Assembly: GCF_000341105.1 (NCBI RefSeq)
Contig: NZ_ANBB01000050.1
Location: forward strand, 62,001-126,000
DNA length: 64,000 bases
Reading direction: 5' to 3'
DNA from: Nocardiopsis potens DSM 45234
GTDB taxonomy: Bacteria; Actinomycetota; Actinomycetes; Streptosporangiales; Streptosporangiaceae
In this document: positions 60,074 to 64,000 of the stretch, in pieces
Layout: each line of letters starts with the position of its first letter
Position numbering within the stretch: position 1 is the stretch's first letter
Notes under the pieces: model-generated
Seen by the model: the letters and a program-made list of their open reading frames with translations, nothing else
What the model was told of the DNA's origin: nothing
The model's database searches: none
Program-made: the position numbers and the translations under genes

Positions 60074-62134
60074 TCACCGCCTCGAGCGATGCGCGACGAT
60101 CCGGTCGAACTCCTGCGGGGTGACGAGCGGGCACTGCACCCGGGTCGGTGCACGCCGGCCGCGGCCCAGCAGGAGGCCGTCCCCTTCGCCCAGGAGGCGT
60201 TCCGCCCCCGGGCCGTCGACGACCAGTTCGCTCTGCGAACGCAGGGCGGTGCGCAGGGCGAGACGGGTGGGGAAGCCGTTCCCGATCCTGCCGCCGAGAA
60301 CGGCCTGCTCGACACGGGCCGTCGCCGCGACGAGATGGATCCCGGTCGGTCGGGCCAGACGCCCGATCCGGTCGATGAGCCCCTCGACGCGCTCCGGGGC
60401 GTCGTCGAGGAGGTCCGCGAGCTCGTCGACGACGATCACGACGGTGGGGTGGGTCCCGTCGTCACCGATCGAGAGGTTCGGCGCCGGAAGGGCGCCGGAA
60501 CGCACCAGACGATTGAACTCGTCCAGTTCGCGGAGACCGCGGGCGGACAGGTCGTCGTAGCGCCGTTCCATCTCGTCGTGCGCCCATTGAAGGACGGCGA
60601 CGCCTCGTCCGGGCGCCCTGGTCACCGGAGAAAGAAGGGGAGCGAGGCCGTCCAGGCCGGCGAAGGAGTCCCGTTTGGAGTCGATGAGGAGCAGCCGGAG
60701 CGACGGGTCGTCGTGCAGGAGGAGGGAGGCCAGGACGGAACGGAGCGTGGTGGAGATCCCCGACCCGGGATCTCCGGCGATGAGGAGATGGGGCGCCTCC
60801 GCGAGGTCGATCAGGACGGAACCGTCGGAGCCCCGACCGAGGCCGACGGGAAGGCGGAGAGGGGGCGCCGCGGGTGCGTCCCTGAGCACGTCTCCCAGCG
60901 CCACCACGTCTCTGTCGGGGTTGGCGACCTCGAGCCCCACGGAGTCGCGGTCGCGCAGCGGAGAGCCGGTCGGTATGGAGGGGAGCAGCGTGCTCCGAAG
61001 ACCGTCGAAGGACGCGGTGAACGCCTCCGCGAGCGCGGTGACCGCGGACCGGGGGACTCCGGGGGCCGGGCGGATCTCGTAGAGGGTGACGGAGGGGCCC
61101 CGGTCGAACGTCGCCACGCGAGCGTCGACCTCGTTGCGATCGAGTACGCGTTGTGCGGTGTCGGCGATCGTCCGGTTCGCCCGGGTCCGTTCCCGGTGAG
61201 GGGTTCCGGAACCGAGCCGGGAGAGGAGAGGGCCGTCGGTCGACGGTGCGACGGGCGGTGCTGGCGAGGACGCCTTCCCGGGAACGGGCGCGAAACCGGT
61301 GGTGAGCTCCTGTTCGGCCTGTTCTCTCCGCCGTGTCAGCCGTTGGAGGAGTCGTTCCGTTTCCGCGGCGTCGGGTCGGGCGTCCGGATCCTTCAGGAGC
61401 AACCGCATGATCAGGTCGTCCAGCGCCCGGGGAATGCCGGTGCGATGCGTGGACGGAGGATCCGGCCGTTCGTTCAGGTGCCGTTCCCTCAGATGGCCGA
61501 CGTCGCCGATGAACGGCCGGAAGCCGGTCAGCGATTCGTAGAGGACGCACCCCAGGGAGTAGAGATCCGCTCGCGCGCTCGGTGCGCCGGCGAACTGCTC
61601 CGGCGCCATGTACGGAGGCGTTCCGATGACCGTCCATTCCGCCAGGTCGGTGTGGATCGGTCGGGCGATGCCGAAATCGCAGAGCTTCACCTGACCTTCG
61701 TCGGTGAGCATGACGTTGGCCGGCTTCACGTCCCGGTGCACGATCCCGTTCGAGTGTGCGGCGTTCAGCGCCCCCGCGATCGCCGAGCCGATCCGCAGCA
61801 CCTGCTCGATCGGTGAGCCCGTGGGGTGACGACGGACGTGGTCCGCCAGGTTCCCTCCGGAGAGATACTCCATCACGAAGTAGGGGCGCCCGTCGTACAC
61901 GCCGAAGTCGTGCAGCACGGTGATGCTCGGATGCTGCAGGCCGGCGGTGAGCAGGGACTCGGTGCGGAAGCGTTCGACCAGTTCCGGGTGATCGGCCTTA
62001 TCGGTGGAGATGACCTTGACCGCGATGGTCCTCCGCAGTACGAGGTCCGTCCCCTTCCAGACCTCGCCCATCCCGCCTCGTCCCAGCCGTCGGTCCAGCC
62101 GATAGCGGTCCTCGAGCTTCACACCGGTGTCCAC
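60074..62134 (-). CDS. Ser/Thr kinase fused to an FtsK/SpoIIIE-like domain
   Basis: A 686-aa protein. Residues ~10-270 are a complete kinase (GRGGMGEVW, AVKVIS, HRDVKPANV, CDFGIA, GTPPYMAPEQF). After a Pro/Ser linker, ~330-430 matches the FtsK alpha-type domain (GPSVTLYEIRPAPGV, DRDSVGLEVAN). Residues ~430-686 are an FtsK-like motor domain with Walker B VVIVVDELADLL. Its Walker A reads GDPGSGIST, with Ile460 in place of the essential Lys. ATP-driven translocation is therefore doubtful and it may be a sensor or scaffold. It is convergent with the DrmA/B operon. Confidence 0.88.
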   Translation of the reverse strand: MDTGVKLEDRYRLDRRLGRGGMGEVWKGTDLVLRRTIAVKVISTDKADHPELVERFRTESLLTAGLQHPSITVLHDFGVYDGRPYFVMEYLSGGNLADHVRRHPTGSPIEQVLRIGSAIAGALNAAHSNGIVHRDVKPANVMLTDEGQVKLCDFGIARPIHTDLAEWTVIGTPPYMAPEQFAGAPSARADLYSLGCVLYESLTGFRPFIGDVGHLRERHLNERPDPPSTHRTGIPRALDDLIMRLLLKDPDARPDAAETERLLQRLTRRREQAEQELTTGFAPVPGKASSPAPPVAPSTDGPLLSRLGSGTPHRERTRANRTIADTAQRVLDRNEVDARVATFDRGPSVTLYEIRPAPGVPRSAVTALAEAFTASFDGLRSTLLPSIPTGSPLRDRDSVGLEVANPDRDVVALGDVLRDAPAAPPLRLPVGLGRGSDGSVLIDLAEAPHLLIAGDPGSGISTTLRSVLASLLLHDDPSLRLLLIDSKRDSFAGLDGLAPLLSPVTRAPGRGVAVLQWAHDEMERRYDDLSARGLRELDEFNRLVRSGALPAPNLSIGDDGTHPTVVIVVDELADLLDDAPERVEGLIDRIGRLARPTGIHLVAATARVEQAVLGGRIGNGFPTRLALRTALRSQSELVVDGPGAERLLGEGDGLLLGRGRRAPTRVQCPLVTPQEFDRIVAHRSRR

Positions 62135-62299
62135 GCCGTCCCCGCGATTCCCGTCGATGCGACTTCGGTGTCCCGAATCCTGCCGGCAACCGAGGGCCGG
62201 CGTGTACTCGAGGCGTCGGGGACGGACGGGGAACGGTCCCGATCCCGGCGGTGACGTCGTCGTTCATGAGGAATCGGTCGATGGGGTGGGCCCGACCCT

Positions 62300-62872
62300 T
62301 CAGCCGACCGTAGAGGCCCCGACCACCAACCTCCAGGCGGTGTCGGCCGCCCGCCCGGCCGGAAGGGCGGGGGTGTTCGCCGTCCAGTGCGCGATCAGCC
62401 CGGTCAGGGCCCCCGCCAGGTAGGCCGCGTGCAGGTCGGCGGGGGTGTCGGTCGGGCCGGAAGGGCGCTCGCCTCGGGTGAAGCGGGTGGTGAGTTCCTC
62501 GGTCATGCGTTCGCGCATGCGGGCGGCGAAGCGGGGGCTGCCCTGGGGGCCGAGCATCTTGCGGTAGAGGGCGGCGTTGGCCGCGACGTGCTCGAAGAGG
62601 TCGCGGATGGGGGCGGGGGCGCGGTCGGGCGGGGCGTCCAAAGGGCAGACGGCGGCGGCGCGGGCCGCCTGGGAGAGGGCGTCCTCCATCGCGTCGGTGA
62701 GCAGCTCATCGGCGTCGCGGTAGTGGGCGTAGACCGTGGCGCGGTTGACGCCCGCCGTGCGGGCGATCGCGGCGACGCCGAGGGTGCCGGGGTCGGCGTC
62801 GGCGGCCAGGGTGAGCGCGGCCTCGCGGAGCCGGGCGCGGGTGCGCTGAGCGCGGGGGTCGTCCGGGTTCAT
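62300..62872 (-). CDS. TetR-family repressor
   Basis: A 190-aa protein. The HTH LREAALTLAADADPGTLGVAAIARTAGVNRATVYAHYRDADELLTDAMEDAL is typical, and the C-terminal ligand-binding half is TetR_C-like. It is divergent from a DsbA-like gene and shares a near-perfect 30-base palindrome with it, the probable operator. Confidence 0.9.
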   Translation of the reverse strand: MNPDDPRAQRTRARLREAALTLAADADPGTLGVAAIARTAGVNRATVYAHYRDADELLTDAMEDALSQAARAAAVCPLDAPPDRAPAPIRDLFEHVAANAALYRKMLGPQGSPRFAARMRERMTEELTTRFTRGERPSGPTDTPADLHAAYLAGALTGLIAHWTANTPALPAGRAADTAWRLVVGASTVG

Positions 62873-62904
62873 GCCGGTGATTCTACGGGGAGAACAGGGC
62901 TGAT

Positions 62905-62934
62905 CAACACCTGTTGTTTAAACGACAGGTGTTG
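62905..62934. promoter_or_regulatory. TetR operator
   Basis: CAACACCTGT-N10-ACAGGTGTTG is a 30-base palindrome centred between the TetR start (62872) and the DsbA-like start (62950). The 10-base arms are exact complements. Confidence 0.7.
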
Positions 62935-62949
62935 GTTAGTGTTCTCGGC

Positions 62950-63918
62950 ATGCGAATCGAGATCTGGGCGGACGTGGTCTGCCCGTGGGCCTACATCGGC
63001 AAGCGGAGGGTGGAGGCCGCCGCGGCGCTGCTCGGCGACGAGGTCGAAGTCCTCTGGCGCCCCTACCGGATCGACCCTTCGGCTCCGGCCGTCGCCGAGC
63101 CGCTGGAGGAGGCGCTGCGCGAGCCCATCGCCGACGGGGCGCTGGAGGCATGCTCGCCCGGCCTCGGCCACGAGGAGAACCGGGTGCGGGTCGCCGAGAT
63201 CGCCCGCGCCGAAGGGCTCGGACCGAAGTGGGGCGCGGTCTGGCGGACGGACAGCGGTCCCGCGCACCGGCTGCTCGCCCTCGCCTGGGAGCACCGCGGG
63301 GCGCAGGTGCAGAACGCGGTGGCCGAGGGCGTCATGCGGGCGCACTTCACCGAGGAGGAGGACATCGGCGACCGCGCGGTGCTGGCCCGGGTCGCGGAGC
63401 AGGCCGGTTTCCCGGAGGGGCCGGGCCTGCTGGACGCGGGCGGCGGCGAGCGGGAGGTGCGCGAGCTGCTGCTCTACGGCAAGGCGCGCGGGGTCGCCAC
63501 CTCGCCGACGCTGGTGGTCGGCGGCCGCTCCCTGGAAGGCGCGCAACCGGCCGAGGCGATCGCCGGGTTCCTGCGCGGCGGCACCGGCCCGGCCCCGCTT
63601 CCGCCGGAGGTGGAGCGGTTCCGACTGGCCGAGGCGCTGCTGGGCCGTCGCGACCCGCTCGGTGCGCTGGAGATGCTGGCGCCGATGCTGCGCAGCCACG
63701 GCGGCGACCGGGGCGTCCGGCTGCTGGCGGCCCGCTGCAGGTTCGCCTCGGCCCAGCTCAACGGGGCCGAGCGGGAGCTCCGCTCCCTGGTGGACGAGGA
63801 CCCCGGCGACTCCTACGCGCGGCTGCTGCTCGGCCGCACCCTCTACCGCCAGGGCCGGGACGCCGAGGCCGCGCCGCACCTGCGGATGGCCGCCGCGATG
63901 AACCCGGACTACGCCTGA
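62950..63918 (+). CDS. DsbA-family protein with CPWA motif and TPR-like C-terminus
   Basis: A 322-aa protein from ATG 62950, only 16 bases past the operator, so the transcript may be leaderless. IEIWADVVCPWAYIGKRRVE is the FrnE-like fold, but the second active-site Cys is Ala14 (CPWA), giving a monothiol site. Cis-Pro is in GVATSPTLVVGG. The C-terminal ~100 residues (LAEALLGRRDPLGALEMLAPML, LLGRTLYRQGRDAEAAPHLRMAAAMNPDYA) read as TPR repeats. It may act in glutathione-like or mycothiol reactions rather than disulfide exchange. Under TetR control. Confidence 0.82.
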   Translation: MRIEIWADVVCPWAYIGKRRVEAAAALLGDEVEVLWRPYRIDPSAPAVAEPLEEALREPIADGALEACSPGLGHEENRVRVAEIARAEGLGPKWGAVWRTDSGPAHRLLALAWEHRGAQVQNAVAEGVMRAHFTEEEDIGDRAVLARVAEQAGFPEGPGLLDAGGGEREVRELLLYGKARGVATSPTLVVGGRSLEGAQPAEAIAGFLRGGTGPAPLPPEVERFRLAEALLGRRDPLGALEMLAPMLRSHGGDRGVRLLAARCRFASAQLNGAERELRSLVDEDPGDSYARLLLGRTLYRQGRDAEAAPHLRMAAAMNPDYA

Positions 63919-63965
63919 GCGGCCACCGAGTGCGCGGCCGGGTGCCCGGGACGCCCGCCTTTCCC

Positions 63966-64000
63966 CGATGATCTCGACGTTGCGGCCCTATCGGAGCGGG
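63966..64000. repeat. REP-like palindrome, left arm, cut by the window end
   Basis: CGATGATCTCGACGTTGCGG followed by CCCTATCGGAGCG matches the left arm of the copies at 14422 and 28363. The right arm would lie beyond the window. Confidence 0.65.

Noticed and set aside
60074-62134. Missing DrmC (phospholipase D) component of DISARM
   Set aside because: I looked for an HxK(x)4D-type PLD motif in the genes flanking drmB; the neighbour is a kinase-FtsK fusion with no such motif.
1-64000. tRNA or rRNA genes and integration sites
   Set aside because: No TTCRANNC arm with matching acceptor stems, and no rRNA-like sequence, was noticed on either strand; no integrase gene is present.

Overview
The window is very GC-rich with strong G/C third-position bias. 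It carries gene families typical of filamentous actinomycetes: WhiJ-like XRE/DUF5753 with DUF397, an AbaA-type HATPase, a LuxR-family LAL regulator, a mycothiol-style maleylpyruvate isomerase fold protein and MmyB-type regulators. A Nocardiopsaceae-like or Streptomyces-like chromosome fits, but the genus is inference. No rRNA, tRNA or CRISPR array was seen.

Left part (1-14.4 kb): the 3' end of a D-aminoacylase gene, a hypothetical gene, and a hicAB toxin-antitoxin pair with a tandem-repeat operator. Two tandem giant genes follow, each encoding an N-terminal beta-helix and two CbxX/CfqX-type AAA+ domains. After them come small redox and regulator units (HxlR/DsbA, quinone oxidoreductase/GlxA-AraC, XRE-MmyB).

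Middle (14.4-39 kb): chromosomal housekeeping and accessory metabolism. It includes an SDR, two aldo/keto reductases, and a three-gene phospholipid cluster (CDP-alcohol phosphatidyltransferase, CdsA, PlsC). Next is a 1.5 kb non-coding locus built of ~77-bp repeats arranged as two inverted arrays. Then come a LURP-one protein, a StyA-type flavin monooxygenase, a MetQ lipoprotein, a secreted 5'-nucleotidase, a Ser/Thr kinase with a MinD-like protein, a hydrolase, a LAL regulator and others. Copies of a ~64-bp REP-like palindrome lie between genes.

Right part (39-62 kb): a WhiJ/DUF397/HATPase trio borders an AT-richer island that looks like an anti-phage locus. It holds a Vsr endonuclease; a C5-cytosine methyltransferase homolog lacking the catalytic Cys; an intact C5-cytosine methyltransferase; and a leftward three-gene operon (DUF6339-like, unknown, HTH-GHKL ATPase). 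A divergent rightward four-gene operon follows: sacsin-like GHKL/SF2 helicase fusion, UvrD-like helicase, DrmA-like helicase and DrmB/DUF1998 protein. A convergent kinase-FtsK fusion gene closes it. DrmA, DrmB and a C5 methyltransferase are the hallmark of DISARM, but no DrmC (PLD) or DrmE is present, and the two GHKL proteins, the UvrD helicase and Vsr are not part of canonical DISARM. A palindrome between the two divergent operons is the likely shared operator. This island is the best candidate for an undescribed system.

The window ends with a TetR/DsbA-like divergent pair around a near-perfect operator and half of another REP-like palindrome.
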